Origin: Deinococcus fonticola
GTDB lineage: Bacteria; Deinococcota; Deinococci; Deinococcales; Deinococcaceae
Assembly: GCF_004634215.1 (NCBI RefSeq)
Contig: NZ_SMMH01000007.1
Location: forward strand, 1 to 64,000
DNA: 64,000 nt
Direction: 5' to 3'
The notes beneath the pieces were generated by a model. It worked only from the letters and a program-made list of their open reading frames with translations, was not told the DNA's origin and did no database searches. A program made the position numbers and the translations under genes. Positions within the stretch are counted from its first letter, which is position 1, and each line of letters opens with the position of its first letter. Shown here one piece after another: positions 51,201 through 60,968 of this stretch.

Positions 51201-54200
51201 GTCGTATCCCTGCAGGGTACTGCTGAGGTTCGCCGCCAGCTGCCCGCCGCGCAGGGTCACGCGGCCCACCGCCCGCTGGCCCTGCAGGGCGATATTGACG
51301 CCCGCCTGCCCGGTGGCGCGGCCGAACTTCAGTTCGGGAACGTTCAGGTCGAGGTTCACGCGCCCGCCAGCGCCGTCCAGCAGGGGGCGCAGGGCGCGGG
51401 CATCCAGGGTGGCGCCCCGCACCGACAGGTTTTTGCCATCGAACTGCACCGGGAGGCGTGAGCCGGGGTGGGTCAAGGCCCCCTGCACCTGAACGCCGCG
51501 GCGCCCATTCACGCTGCGCCAGTCCACGTGGGCGTTCAGGCCCAGCGGCTCTTGCAGGTAACGGGTCTGTTGCAGGGTCAACTCCGCGCCGGTGGCCCAC
51601 ACCTGCGCCACCAGCCGGCCCGGCTGCACGTAAGCGCGCAGTTTTTCCGGCAGCACACCTATGAACGGCGCGAGGCGGGCCGACAGCGTGCCTCCCAGCG
51701 CAGGAAGCACCTGCACGCGCCCTTCCAGCGGGCCGGACGGCAGCGCGGCCAGGGTGTTTCCACCACCGACCAGCGTGAGCCTGCCCACCTGCTTTCCAGC
51801 GGCCTGCGTCTGCAAGGCGTAGGCGAGGGCGGCGCGGCCCCTCCACTGCCCCCCCTGATAGACCAGCCCGGCAATGTTCGCCCGGGCGCCCGTCAGCGAA
51901 GCGCTCAGCGGCAGCGTCTGGGCCGGAACGATGACCCCCAGTGCAGGTGAACCGAAGCGCTGGGCTTTCAGGTTCACCTGCCCGCGCAGGTTGGCCGCAC
52001 TGCCGGACGCCTGCGCCGTGAGGTAAGGCCCACTGACGCGCACGTTCAGGTCACTGACGGTCGCGGGCAAGATCAGGCGGCCGCTGGCGACTACGTCGTT
52101 TCCGGCGAAATTCCCGGTGGCGCGCAGGCGTCCGTTGGCCGCCACCACGGTCAAAGGCCCGGCTTTCAGCGTTCCCGTCAGCAGGCCCTTCTGGGCGCTC
52201 AGCGTTCCGTCCAGCGTCTGTCCGGCCAGGGTCAGGCGCTCTGCGGTCACGTTCAGGTTGTCGAACCCGTTCAGGGTCACGCGGGCCTGACCGCCCCGTG
52301 GGTCGCGCAGCAGCACCGTGCCGCGCGGGTTGGCGCCGGTGCCCTGCACCTTCCCGCTCACGATCAGCCTTTCCTGGCCGGGGATGGTCAGCGGGCCGTT
52401 CACTTCAATGTCGTAGCGCCCACCCGGCAGCGAGGCCGTTCCTGTACCGCGCAGCCCCTGGGCGTCGGTCAGCAGGACGTTCAGGCGACTCCAGGGGCCA
52501 CTGGCCGCCAGGGTGTACTGATCCAGCACGCCGCGCACGTCCACCGCGCCCTTGAAGCCCGGCCCCCAGGTGGCGCGGCCCTGCACCTGCCCGCTCTGCC
52601 CGAAGGCCGTGAGGGCCTGGCGCCCGGCCACGCGGGTCAGGCCCGTTTTGCCGTCATAGGTGGCACGGAGGTTGCCCCAGGTGCCGCTGGCGCTGAGGCT
52701 GGGCGTCAGCGCGGCGCGAATGTTCACGGCCTGCGCCGGCACACTCACCCCACCGAACGCCAGTGGCCCGGTGCGCCCGGTCACACGGGCGGCCAGCGAA
52801 CCGTAAGGGCCGTTCACTGCCAGGTTCAGCTTCTGGTTCTGGTAAGTGACCGTGCCGCCGGTCTGCACCTCCGGGTACACCTGCCCGGAAAGGCGGGCGG
52901 TGGGGCGCGCCCCGTTCACGTCCGGCAGGGTGGCCGTCAGGTTCGCCAGCACCCGCCCGAAAGGGTCTGCTCCCGCTGCCCGCGTCAGTGTCCCACTGAC
53001 ATTCGCGCCGGAAGTCAGCACGCTGACCCGCGCCGTGCCGCCCTGTCCGGCCAGGTTCAAGTCCAGCGTGCCGCCCAGGTCTTTCAGGGGCAGCAGGGGA
53101 CGCAAGGCGGCCAGGTTCACGCGTCCGCTGGCGTTCAGGTTCGGGCCGTTGAGCACGCCGGACGCCGTGTCTCCCAGCGTGGAGACAGTGAAGCGCACGC
53201 CGTTCTGCACACTGATGGCCGCGCGGATGTCCGTGCCTTCCAGCCTGGCCGTGGTGCGGTAAGGCGCTTTCAGGAACGTGTCGGCCACGACGCTCACGCC
53301 GCCCGCCGTGCCGCGCAGGCTGGCCTGGTCGCCCCTGGCCTGGGCGGTCAGGTTGTACCCGTTTCCGCTGGCCCGCAGCGTCCCGAAGGCGTTCAGCTGG
53401 CTGTCCACGCGCACGTCCCCACTGACCCGCGCGCCCACCGACAGCGGCAGGTCGTTCGCCTGCACGCGGACATTCTGGCCCTGCCACGACAGCACCTGAC
53501 CGCTGGGGCGGAACTCGCCGCGGTTCTCCCTGAAATTCAGGCTGAGCGGGCCACTCAGGCGGCGGGCAATCCCCGGCACGTCCGCCTGCACGTTCCCCGC
53601 GAGGTTCCCGCTGTTGAGGTCGAGGCGCCCGGCACCACTGGCCGCCGCGCCCGCACCTGTCAGTCCGCGCACCTGCCAGGTGCCGCGCAGGTTGCCGTCG
53701 AGGTTCACGCCCAGGTGGCCCACGTTCACGGCGGGGCCGCCCACGTCCAGTTGCACGGGGCGCACGGTCTGCACGTTCAGGCGCGTGTTGGCGCCCGTTC
53801 GCACGGCACTGATCTCCACCAGGCCGCTGAGGTTCTTCGTGGGCAGCACCGGGGCCAGGGCCGCCAGGTTGACGCGCCCGTTCACGTTCACGCGCTCCCC
53901 GTCGACGACGCCGCGCAGGGTGTCGCGCCGGGTGCTGAGCGTAAAATTCACCCGCTCGTTCACGCTAAGGACACCGCGCACGTCCGTTCCGGGAATGGAC
54001 ACGGTGGTCAGGTAGGGGGCCTGAAGCTGCGCGTCCGCCTGCACCGGAATTCCCGCCGCCGTGCCGCGCACCCGGGCGGACTGGCCCAGCGCGGTGGCGG
54101 TCAGGTCATAGCTGCTGCCCAGCACGCGCAGGTTCCCGAAGGCGTTCAGCCTGCTGTCGACGCGCAGGTTCCCGCTGAGCCGCGCTCCGCCCGCCACGGC

Positions 54201-55973
54201 GAGCCCCTTGACCTTCAGGCCGAACTGGTCTCCTTGCCATGTCAACACCTGCCCGCCCGGGCGGAAGGTGCCGCGCTGATCGATGTAATTCAGGTTCAGC
54301 GGCCCGCTGAGGGCCTGCGGGATGCCCGGCACTTTCGCCTGCACGTCCCCGGTCACGTCGCCGCCCGTGGCGTCCAGACGGCCGCGGCCGCTGAGGGTGA
54401 CACCCGCGCCCGTCAGGTTCCGCGCCTGCCACGTTCCCCGGAACTGCTTGTCCAGATTGAGCTGCACCGTGCCGAAGTCAGCGGTGACGCCCGTTTTCGT
54501 GAGGCGGGCCGTGCCGCTCAGCGGGAACGGGCCAGCCGCGCCGTTCTTGACCACTGCTGTGAGGTTCTCCGGCGTGCCCGTCAGGGTAATGTCCGCTTTG
54601 GCGGCGGCGAAGGCGGGGCTGAAGGTGGCGGCAAGCTGCTGCCCTTCCAGGTCGAAAGTGGCGGCCAGTGGCCCCCCCAGCCCCCGGCCGCGCAGGGCGA
54701 CGAGGTTCGCGTCATTCATGCTGGCGGCGATGTCCAGCGGTTTCCCGGCCAAGTCTCCCTTCCAGGTGGCGCTGCCTTTGCGCCCGAAGGCCCACTGGCC
54801 TTCCAGTCTCTGACTTCCGGAGAGGCCCGTGTCGGCGCTGAAACTCAGGTCGTTGGTCTGGGGGGTGCGGTGCGTGTCGTTGTTCAGCAGGGTGTATTCG
54901 GCCTTGGCGTTGCTGAAGGGCACGCCCGCCAGGGTTCCTGCGCCCTGCGCGTAGGCTTTCACACGAATGGTGCTCCAGCCGCCCGCCGTGACGCGCAATT
55001 TCAGGTTGCCCTGGCCGGTCGTGTTCAGGGAGCGCGCCAGACCCGCCACCGTGGGCGTGGCGTCCGCCGAGACCGTCCAGTTCTGCGCTTTCAGGTCGAC
55101 GCCGCCCTTCGCCGTGACCGGGCCGTCCCAGCCCGTTCCGGCGAGGTTGAGGGTGATGCGGTCGCCCCGGTGCAGCGCCGTTCCCGTGACGTTCTTCACC
55201 GTGACGAACTGCGCTTCCGGTACGCGCAGCAGGCCCCGGTACAGTTTCACGTCGCCCTGAATGGGGCCGTCCCCGAAGACGTACTGCCCGCGCAGCCAAC
55301 CGGCCTCGATGCCCTTCCAGTAATCGCGGGCAATGCGGGCGTCCGCGTCGAAATGCACCGTGAAGCGGTTGGCCCCTGCGGCGGTGTCGGCCACCTGCAC
55401 CTGCGCACTCAGCGGACCTTCGGGCGTGCGGCCGTGCAGCAGAATCTTTCCACTGGCATCCCGGCTGATGCGGGCGGTCACGCTGGGAATATTCGCGCCC
55501 TGTCCGTCGACGTTCAGGCGCGTGTTCTGCACGTTCACCTGGTTGACGATGATTTTCCAGCCGCCCCCGCCACCACCGGCAGGCTGGCCCGTGCCGGACA
55601 TCAACTCTTTCAGCTTCAGGTTGACGGTGGCGTCGTTCACGCTGACGTTGATTCGCGCTGTCCTGGTGAAGGGGTTGGCCGACACCACCGTCACGTTTGC
55701 CCGCCCGGCCGTGGCGGTCAGTCCCGGCAGGTCGATGGCCGCGTCCGAGAGGGTGGGCGACCACAGGGGGCCCCTCACCCGCCCGCCCTTGACCCCGACC
55801 TGCTCGCCCAGGCGCCCCAGGATCTGGTTGCCGAACAGCGCCGGGGAGTACGCCGCCACTGCGCCCAGCGCCAGGCCCGCGCCCAGCAGCACCCACGGCC
55901 ACTTGCGCGCTTTTCGGCGGCGTGGGGCAGGTGAGGGTGGCGGCGTCAACTCTGGCGAGCCAGGACGCGTCAT
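45264..55973 (-). CDS. TamB-like translocation and assembly module protein, 3569 aa
   Basis: One uninterrupted frame of 10.7 kb encodes a TamB/DUF490 (AsmA-like) protein. A short basic N-terminus (RRRKARKWPWVLLGAG...) contains a single inner-membrane anchor (residues 25-45). The rest is a long series of beta strands that build the hydrophobic groove expected to span the periplasm and move lipids or outer-membrane proteins. A low-complexity linker VPVETVPVETVPVQT lies near residue 2920. The TamB domain is at the C-terminus and ends AAYNVKQASFSVGV...FGVSYRLP. E. coli TamB is about 1260 residues, so this is nearly three times as long. No frameshift is seen. Confidence 0.9.
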   Translation of the reverse strand: MTRPGSPELTPPPSPAPRRRKARKWPWVLLGAGLALGAVAAYSPALFGNQILGRLGEQVGVKGGRVRGPLWSPTLSDAAIDLPGLTATAGRANVTVVSANPFTRTARINVSVNDATVNLKLKELMSGTGQPAGGGGGGWKIIVNQVNVQNTRLNVDGQGANIPSVTARISRDASGKILLHGRTPEGPLSAQVQVADTAAGANRFTVHFDADARIARDYWKGIEAGWLRGQYVFGDGPIQGDVKLYRGLLRVPEAQFVTVKNVTGTALHRGDRITLNLAGTGWDGPVTAKGGVDLKAQNWTVSADATPTVAGLARSLNTTGQGNLKLRVTAGGWSTIRVKAYAQGAGTLAGVPFSNAKAEYTLLNNDTHRTPQTNDLSFSADTGLSGSQRLEGQWAFGRKGSATWKGDLAGKPLDIAASMNDANLVALRGRGLGGPLAATFDLEGQQLAATFSPAFAAAKADITLTGTPENLTAVVKNGAAGPFPLSGTARLTKTGVTADFGTVQLNLDKQFRGTWQARNLTGAGVTLSGRGRLDATGGDVTGDVQAKVPGIPQALSGPLNLNYIDQRGTFRPGGQVLTWQGDQFGLKVKGLAVAGGARLSGNLRVDSRLNAFGNLRVLGSSYDLTATALGQSARVRGTAAGIPVQADAQLQAPYLTTVSIPGTDVRGVLSVNERVNFTLSTRRDTLRGVVDGERVNVNGRVNLAALAPVLPTKNLSGLVEISAVRTGANTRLNVQTVRPVQLDVGGPAVNVGHLGVNLDGNLRGTWQVRGLTGAGAAASGAGRLDLNSGNLAGNVQADVPGIARRLSGPLSLNFRENRGEFRPSGQVLSWQGQNVRVQANDLPLSVGARVSGDVRVDSQLNAFGTLRASGNGYNLTAQARGDQASLRGTAGGVSVVADTFLKAPYRTTARLEGTDIRAAISVQNGVRFTVSTLGDTASGVLNGPNLNASGRVNLAALRPLLPLKDLGGTLDLNLAGQGGTARVSVLTSGANVSGTLTRAAGADPFGRVLANLTATLPDVNGARPTARLSGQVYPEVQTGGTVTYQNQKLNLAVNGPYGSLAARVTGRTGPLAFGGVSVPAQAVNIRAALTPSLSASGTWGNLRATYDGKTGLTRVAGRQALTAFGQSGQVQGRATWGPGFKGAVDVRGVLDQYTLAASGPWSRLNVLLTDAQGLRGTGTASLPGGRYDIEVNGPLTIPGQERLIVSGKVQGTGANPRGTVLLRDPRGGQARVTLNGFDNLNVTAERLTLAGQTLDGTLSAQKGLLTGTLKAGPLTVVAANGRLRATGNFAGNDVVASGRLILPATVSDLNVRVSGPYLTAQASGSAANLRGQVNLKAQRFGSPALGVIVPAQTLPLSASLTGARANIAGLVYQGGQWRGRAALAYALQTQAAGKQVGRLTLVGGGNTLAALPSGPLEGRVQVLPALGGTLSARLAPFIGVLPEKLRAYVQPGRLVAQVWATGAELTLQQTRYLQEPLGLNAHVDWRSVNGRRGVQVQGALTHPGSRLPVQFDGKNLSVRGATLDARALRPLLDGAGGRVNLDLNVPELKFGRATGQAGVNIALQGQRAVGRVTLRGGQLAANLSSTLQGYDVRLLGPIYPRANATLQVVGGTGTRVNATLQGDAAQTIRLRAQGTVQNQPLNVTAWANGLTGNTSSVKAAGSFAGAALDIALNRSGGAGLAAWKASGTLNVPDLRPLANTAGRVNAVLGGTLANLNLLASGEAAGVNFSAPARFQNGVLSVRDAQANLAQGNVTASGNLFPTLALKARADVRDVLPGQYTAQVTGTFSRPDVSVTGKLSRAVNGLDVAATTLNARLLGKTWKAEFTGGKVSGTVRGQLDSGAVAGLQNASLNLNTRYASGENDVRLRGPLGWNARSGWLGNLRVTGDVPGGPLDAIFTGQGPLTATGTLGIREKQAGFNAVLPANLPLKPAGSITVTRLDAGAFWGRAGQLQASGTATLGGPAWNRVEATFAGQLTDSAGELSGQLNARYAAGNVDATLNGPQVTGSATLRNGRYDATLKSAPLHLARLLPESTGVADLTFAGTVQARGSAAGGPERLTLQNVKLKGTQAQAGPFSLYGSAEYQPRGELLKANLRGSLRGGLISAVGEMPAGLNVQVNGVPTNYPGAASFGTGKADGTVTLTGQASDPFLSGNLNVLTGDLAARLTVSGRGRDPQLSARATLNGGTTGTLYAEASTFDFQKGTARTKVYGTVRRAQNIADVNLSGVWPDLSGTVQAKVDGLASPVRLTGDGRGGYALNAGTLGRGNLQLTRTATLIPKLSGSLNLNPLTLVDGSKGQADVAVTLGGLLNAPTLAGSITTVGAEVAGVTLLDTTGTVTGTLQNLTGTLRQGTQTVGTLNGRTLTLTDFGVKAAGSTLRASGTANLNGVADLALTSVGAVQGTLKVDYREALLKASGNVATQGFTGSVNVQASQKTGWNGTARVTGGPNGLLTQPAELKVSGPLAQPLLTGQAGVLGAQARIVASQKLVNIRLVDGPGATASGAVQIQPDAAGEWRWSGATSLTRPELSLSLTPSGPLADPQVVLSVRRGEWRASGTASRENADLNVSDGTASGRVTWKMDAAGQSGQLGVNLPGLNLGTLDVKGLNGIVTANGVLNTQAQNGNLAFTVKGFTTPQEVPVVGLQPAGDITGQVSLAAGVPKLQASANLNVGTLNLNATQVKVNGENRWAGTLGGTIRKDQGSVLVNLNADTNGLRGQVSATNYVLSVSGQSTTVNGTLTLNGQTFDASGRLGNGRGTLTASGGIADILPALQNIVALRPTGDGYTARAVLNDLDIERLNVAPGLSGRVSGEANLNDGGGTFFLQSNALKLGPKTLPARIEGTQATGSWRLRGFLGETEFTAGLDARSEVFGQANLRALPLGALVGALTDTNPGEGIVTGLARFRFPLADPAAGSVNVVAERIRVSTVPVETVPVETVPVQTANTPASGTSATPPTSPVTETLTGTGTLDYANRELRNVNVQLSGAGTWDVRGQYTRQKVDLNAVFTGTTFTPALRLVPGLAGLEPSLKGTVRLSAAGTYDQPRGLLRAENVQGSLAGLSVQVPLFAGELPDSGAFTAGGRILTGGTVATDGTLDLSGQLTLGKLSGTRLKFSGLLAPEALGALPNTTATIEQNGEAWTLSAQSVSRNPVTGAGALMLSGTLTPRLDLNLNAQNYNLPLAAVYAKESALTGTLRAVDDGQFIHVSGAADFARLTLGRVNAPSTIPAPQNGAVSGQQDTPVNNFNSPLPEQFTTFPTPGEPADAVRRTLPLLERLLLEDIRLTAPSGIRVDENLARAEFGTQGLTISGTGARPRIEGKIESQRGSIFLRENEFQITEGNVTFAGDGVYPTFRILAQGTVPSSTTQQRVPITLKVEGDFRTVGGRPNVLYLNTALTCAGTTDQSCVNPSTGNAYNEAELYALVATGVPNLASLPDNLTALGSSALQTALNVFVLGEVERTLARALGVDVFRLTPTLATDGTLNATFTVGSYLTRNLFLQYQVDLTGAGLINATYTTPDGRFTLKASTPLTGLDIQSIRPSFSAAYNVKQASFSVGVTTNPTSTQFNFGVSYRLP

Positions 55974-56100
55974 CGCGGCCCCTGGTCAATGGGGCAGGTC
56001 TTCACGGGCAGGGGGAATTGTGCGGCATGGCCCGGCATTCGTCCGCCCATCTTACCCGTAAAACATGAGCTGCACGTCCCGCAGCGTCAGGCCCGCCCAA

Positions 56101-56138
56101 GAAAACGCGCACCTGCCCCGGACAGCTGGGGCAGGTGC
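56101..56138 (-). terminator. Terminator of the 52-aa membrane-protein gene
   Basis: An 11-bp perfect stem GCACCTGCCCC/GGGGCAGGTGC (56109-56138) is followed on the minus strand by GCGTTTTC. It lies 28 nt after the stop at 56166. Confidence 0.75.
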
Positions 56139-56165
56139 AAACAGGGGCAGGAAAATAGAGAGGAA

Positions 56166-56324
56166 TCAGATGAACAGGGGCGCGTCGGGGTCTTCGGCCT
56201 GCGCCCGGTCGCGCCGACCCAGCAGCGCCGCGGCCGCCCCGATTCCCAGCAGAGCACCCAGCGACAACACCAGCACCACCCACAACGACCCCAGGGAAGA
56301 CGAAGCACGATCAGAGGAACCCAT
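56166..56324 (-). CDS. Small single-span membrane protein
   Basis: The 52-residue protein (MGSSDRASSSLGSLW...) has one helix (VVLVLSLGALLGIGAAAALL) and an acidic tail AEDPDAPLFI. TATGCT lies 6 nt before the ATG (plus 56331-56336) and a good terminator follows, so it is a free-standing unit. A longer frame upstream to 56510 is not needed. No family recognised. Confidence 0.7.
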   Translation of the reverse strand: MGSSDRASSSLGSLWVVLVLSLGALLGIGAAAALLGRRDRAQAEDPDAPLFI

Positions 56325-56330
56325 GCTCCC

Positions 56331-56336
56331 AGCATA
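56331..56336 (-). promoter_or_regulatory. -10 box of the 52-aa gene
   Basis: TATGCT on the minus strand, 6 nt before ATG 56324. Confidence 0.5.
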
Positions 56337-56563
56337 ACTGCTTGCGGCCGCCAGGCGAACCACCCTCAAGAAACCTTCAGCCTGTACCGGCTTTTCAGGG
56401 GCAGATGAGCGAGGCGGTGCCTTAGCCCTGCGCCTCGTTCTGCACGGGTCGTCAGGAGCCTTGCAGAGAAGGAGGGGCTCCGGCGGTATGCTGTCGGGGC
56501 CGCTCATCAAGAACGGCGCAGATCGTCACCCACTTTTTTCTTTCCCATAACAGGAGAAACCCA

Positions 56564-57130
56564 ATGCAATACGTGGTCCATCGCCCCCGCGTCGGGGTGT
56601 TCATCGACACGCAGAACCTCTACCACAGCGCCCGCGACCTGCTGGAGCGCACCGTGAATTTCGAGACCATCCTTCAGTCCGCCACGCGTGATCGTGAGCT
56701 GCTTCACGCGATCAGTTACACCGTGGAACGCGACGGTGAGGCGACCTCGCGGCCGTTCATCTACAAGCTCTCGACCCTGGGGTTCAAGGTGCGGCGCATG
56801 ACCCTGACGCTGCACCACGTCACTGACGGCGGCAAACCCATCTACAGCGGCAACTGGGATATGGGCATCGTGGCCGACATGGTGCGCCTGATGGATCACC
56901 TGGACATCGTGGTGCTGGGCAGCGGAGACGGGGACTTCACCGATATTGTGGAAGTGCTTCAGGAGCGCGGCAAGCGGGTCGAGGTGATCGCTTTCCGGGA
57001 GCACACCAGTCAGGACTTGATTGACGCCGCCGACCGCTTTACGCACCTGCCGGACATCGACGGGGCGCTGATGCCCGCCCGCGTGAAGAACGGCAAGGCC
57101 ACGCCGGAAGAAGACCCCGCCACCGCATGA
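56564..57130 (+). CDS. NYN-domain (LabA-like) protein
   Basis: The 188-residue PIN-like NYN protein is of the LabA/DUF88 group. Acidic residues line up as expected: RVGVFIDTQNLYHSAR, NWDMGIVADMVRLMD and IVVLGSGDGDFTDIVEVL. These proteins are putative ribonucleases acting in RNA processing. AGGAG lies 8 nt before the ATG, so it has a normal leader (a TATGCT box is at 56487). The TGA overlaps the queA ATG (ATGA), linking it to tRNA modification. Confidence 0.88.
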   Translation: MQYVVHRPRVGVFIDTQNLYHSARDLLERTVNFETILQSATRDRELLHAISYTVERDGEATSRPFIYKLSTLGFKVRRMTLTLHHVTDGGKPIYSGNWDMGIVADMVRLMDHLDIVVLGSGDGDFTDIVEVLQERGKRVEVIAFREHTSQDLIDAADRFTHLPDIDGALMPARVKNGKATPEEDPATA

Positions 57131-58212
57131 CCGCCCCGGACCGGTCGGAACAGAACGCCAACGCCGTGCTGGAACGGCTGAACTTCGATCTGCCGGACAG
57201 CCGCATTGCCCAGACCGGCGCGGAGCCCCGCGACACCTCGAAGCTGATGGTGGTGGAGGGCGGCCTTCAGCACCGCCTTTTCCGTGACCTGCCGGAATTC
57301 CTGCGTGCTGGTGACCTGCTGGTGTTCAACGAGTCGCGCGTCATTCCCGCCCGGATCATGGCGCGCAAGCCCGTGGTGAACGGCCCGGCTGGCGCAGCAC
57401 AGGGGGGCGGCCAGATTGAAGTGCTGCTGCTACGCGAGGAAGAGAAGAACGTCTGGAGCGCGTACCTGAAACCCGCCAAACGCGCCGGCAAGGAATTGCT
57501 GCTGGGTCAGGCAGAAGCACAGCACCGCGCCGAAATCGTGGGCGTCATGGACGACGGCGCCCGCCTGCTGCGCTTCGAACACGACATCAAACCCCATCTG
57601 GATGAAATTGGCCGCCTGCCGCTGCCCCCGTACATCGATGCGGGCGACTCGGACGAGGTGTGGCGCGAGCGTTACCAGACGGTATACGCCCGCACGCCCG
57701 GCAGCGTGGCCGCGCCCACCGCCGGGCTGCACTTCACGCCGGAACTCCTGCGAAAGCTTTCGGACATGGGGGTGCAGCAGGCGCAGGTAACACTGCATGT
57801 CGGCGCGGGAACGTTCAAACCCATCACCGGGCCGGTCAGCCAGCACGTCATGCACGCCGAACGCTACACCGTCACGCCTGAAACCGCGCGGGCCATTAAC
57901 ACTGCCAGGGCCGAGGGCCGGCGCGTGGTCGCGGTGGGCACCACCACCGTGCGCACCCTCGAAAGTGCCTGGGACGGCCAGCAGGTCAGGGCCGGCGAAG
58001 GCGAGACGCAGATTTTCATCACGCCCGGCACACCCGTCAACGTCCCGGATCTTCTCATCACCAACCTGCACCTGCCTGGCAGCACCCTGCTGCTCCTGGT
58101 CGCTGCCTTTGCCGGCGAGGAGCAGATCAAAGCCGCGTATGCCGCTGCGCTGGAAAACGCCTACCGTTTCTACTCGCTGGGCGACGCGATGCTGCTGAAA
58201 AGAAGCCTGTAG
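57127..58212 (+). CDS. queA: S-adenosylmethionine:tRNA ribosyltransferase-isomerase
   Basis: QueA (361 aa) transfers the ribosyl part of SAM to preQ1 in tRNA, giving epoxyqueuosine. Family segments are FDLPDSRIAQTG, DLLVFNESRVIPAR, GRLPLPPYI, ERYQTVYARTPGSVAAPTAG and LHVGAGTFKPI, with TTTVRTLES and NLHLPGSTLLLLVAAFAG near the end. It starts in the ATGA overlap with the NYN gene. A hairpin terminator covers its stop codon. Confidence 0.96.
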   Translation: MTAPDRSEQNANAVLERLNFDLPDSRIAQTGAEPRDTSKLMVVEGGLQHRLFRDLPEFLRAGDLLVFNESRVIPARIMARKPVVNGPAGAAQGGGQIEVLLLREEEKNVWSAYLKPAKRAGKELLLGQAEAQHRAEIVGVMDDGARLLRFEHDIKPHLDEIGRLPLPPYIDAGDSDEVWRERYQTVYARTPGSVAAPTAGLHFTPELLRKLSDMGVQQAQVTLHVGAGTFKPITGPVSQHVMHAERYTVTPETARAINTARAEGRRVVAVGTTTVRTLESAWDGQQVRAGEGETQIFITPGTPVNVPDLLITNLHLPGSTLLLLVAAFAGEEQIKAAYAAALENAYRFYSLGDAMLLKRSL

Positions 58213-58223
58213 AGGCTTTTCCT
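58203..58223 (+). terminator. Terminator at the end of queA
   Basis: AAGCCT-GTAG-AGGCTT with TTCCTT after it. The queA stop TAG is the loop. Confidence 0.65.
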
Positions 58224-58246
58224 TGTTGCGTCAGTTTCTCCGCAAG

Positions 58247-58447
58247 CTACGAACCATCAGCTTTAATCATCGTCACCGTCGCGCTTTCCTTCACGAAGCC
58301 CAGCGCTTCGTTGATGGCGAGCGTCGGAGACACGCGGCTCTATCGCTGGCGTTCCAGTTCAGCCACGGCCACGGGCCTCTCCGGGTGGGCTGACGTAAGA
58401 AAAGCCGCCAGGCCAGGAAAATCTTCTGGCGTGCCGGGCCTGTACAT
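58247..58447 (-). pseudogene. Collapsed GNAT acetyltransferase gene
   Basis: Two pieces of a GNAT-type acetyltransferase lie head to tail on the minus strand. The N-terminal piece (ATG at 58445-58447) reads [20 protein letters not shown] and continues HPERPVAVAELERQR to a stop at 58340. The C-terminal piece in another frame reads TLAINEALGFVKESATVTM and ends IKADGS at 58247. A (M/T)xAINEALGFV(R/K) tail is a hallmark of GNAT enzymes. The whole middle with the acetyl-CoA site is gone, so the gene is dead. Confidence 0.75.
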
Positions 58448-58484
58448 CGGCCAAATGGCTCACGGCCCGCCCACAGCGGTGGCC

Positions 58485-58490
58485 TATACT
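58485..58490 (+). promoter_or_regulatory. -10 box of the M3 oligopeptidase gene
   Basis: TATACT (with overlapping TACTTT) lies 6-8 nt before ATG 58499. Confidence 0.55.
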
Positions 58491-58498
58491 TTCCGGCG

Positions 58499-60541
<2,043 letters not shown>

Positions 60542-60545
60542 GGCG

Positions 60546-60968
60546 TCACTTCCGGGTGTTCTGCCAGGCCGAATAATCGCCAGCAAACCGCCAGTCGTCC
60601 AGGCTGGCGGTCGCTTTTCCATACCGCTGATTCACGGAGCAGTACCCACCAAAAACGACGCTCCGGGCTGGTGTTTTCCAGCCGGTGACCCAGAAGTGAA
60701 CGCTGCCCGGTCTCGGGGCAGTTGCGCCAGGATTGATTTGCACAGTAAAGCTCAGCATTTCTTTGCTGGCCTGCGCCGCAATCGCCTCCTGGCAAGCCTG
60801 CCAGGGATCGGAAGCGGCCTGGCTGCCTGAACGGCCCGGCCACCAGAAAAAAGCGGCGCTCAGCAGCAGACCCAGACCTGGCAGCCACAGGCACCCGGCA
60901 GGGCCACTTCGCCGTCTGGGCCGCGCTGGAGACAGCCTTATGTTCCCGCCTGGTTTCAGTCGACTCAA
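60546..60968 (-). CDS. Hypothetical protein coupled to comM
   Basis: Codes for 140 residues from a TTG at 60966-60968 that overlaps the comM stop (TTGA). A basic N-terminus is followed by one membrane segment ([18 protein letters not shown]). The rest (about 90 residues with two or three Cys) should be outside the membrane. No family recognised. The coupling suggests co-expression with comM but not necessarily a shared role. Confidence 0.65.
   Translation of the reverse strand: MSRLKPGGNIRLSPARPRRRSGPAGCLWLPGLGLLLSAAFFWWPGRSGSQAASDPWQACQEAIAAQASKEMLSFTVQINPGATAPRPGSVHFWVTGWKTPARSVVFGGYCSVNQRYGKATASLDDWRFAGDYSAWQNTRK

Noticed and set aside
56461..56563. PreQ1 riboswitch before the NYN-queA operon
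   Set aside because: The leader has a normal Shine-Dalgarno site and a pyrimidine tract but no recognisable preQ1 aptamer with its A-rich tail and pseudoknot.
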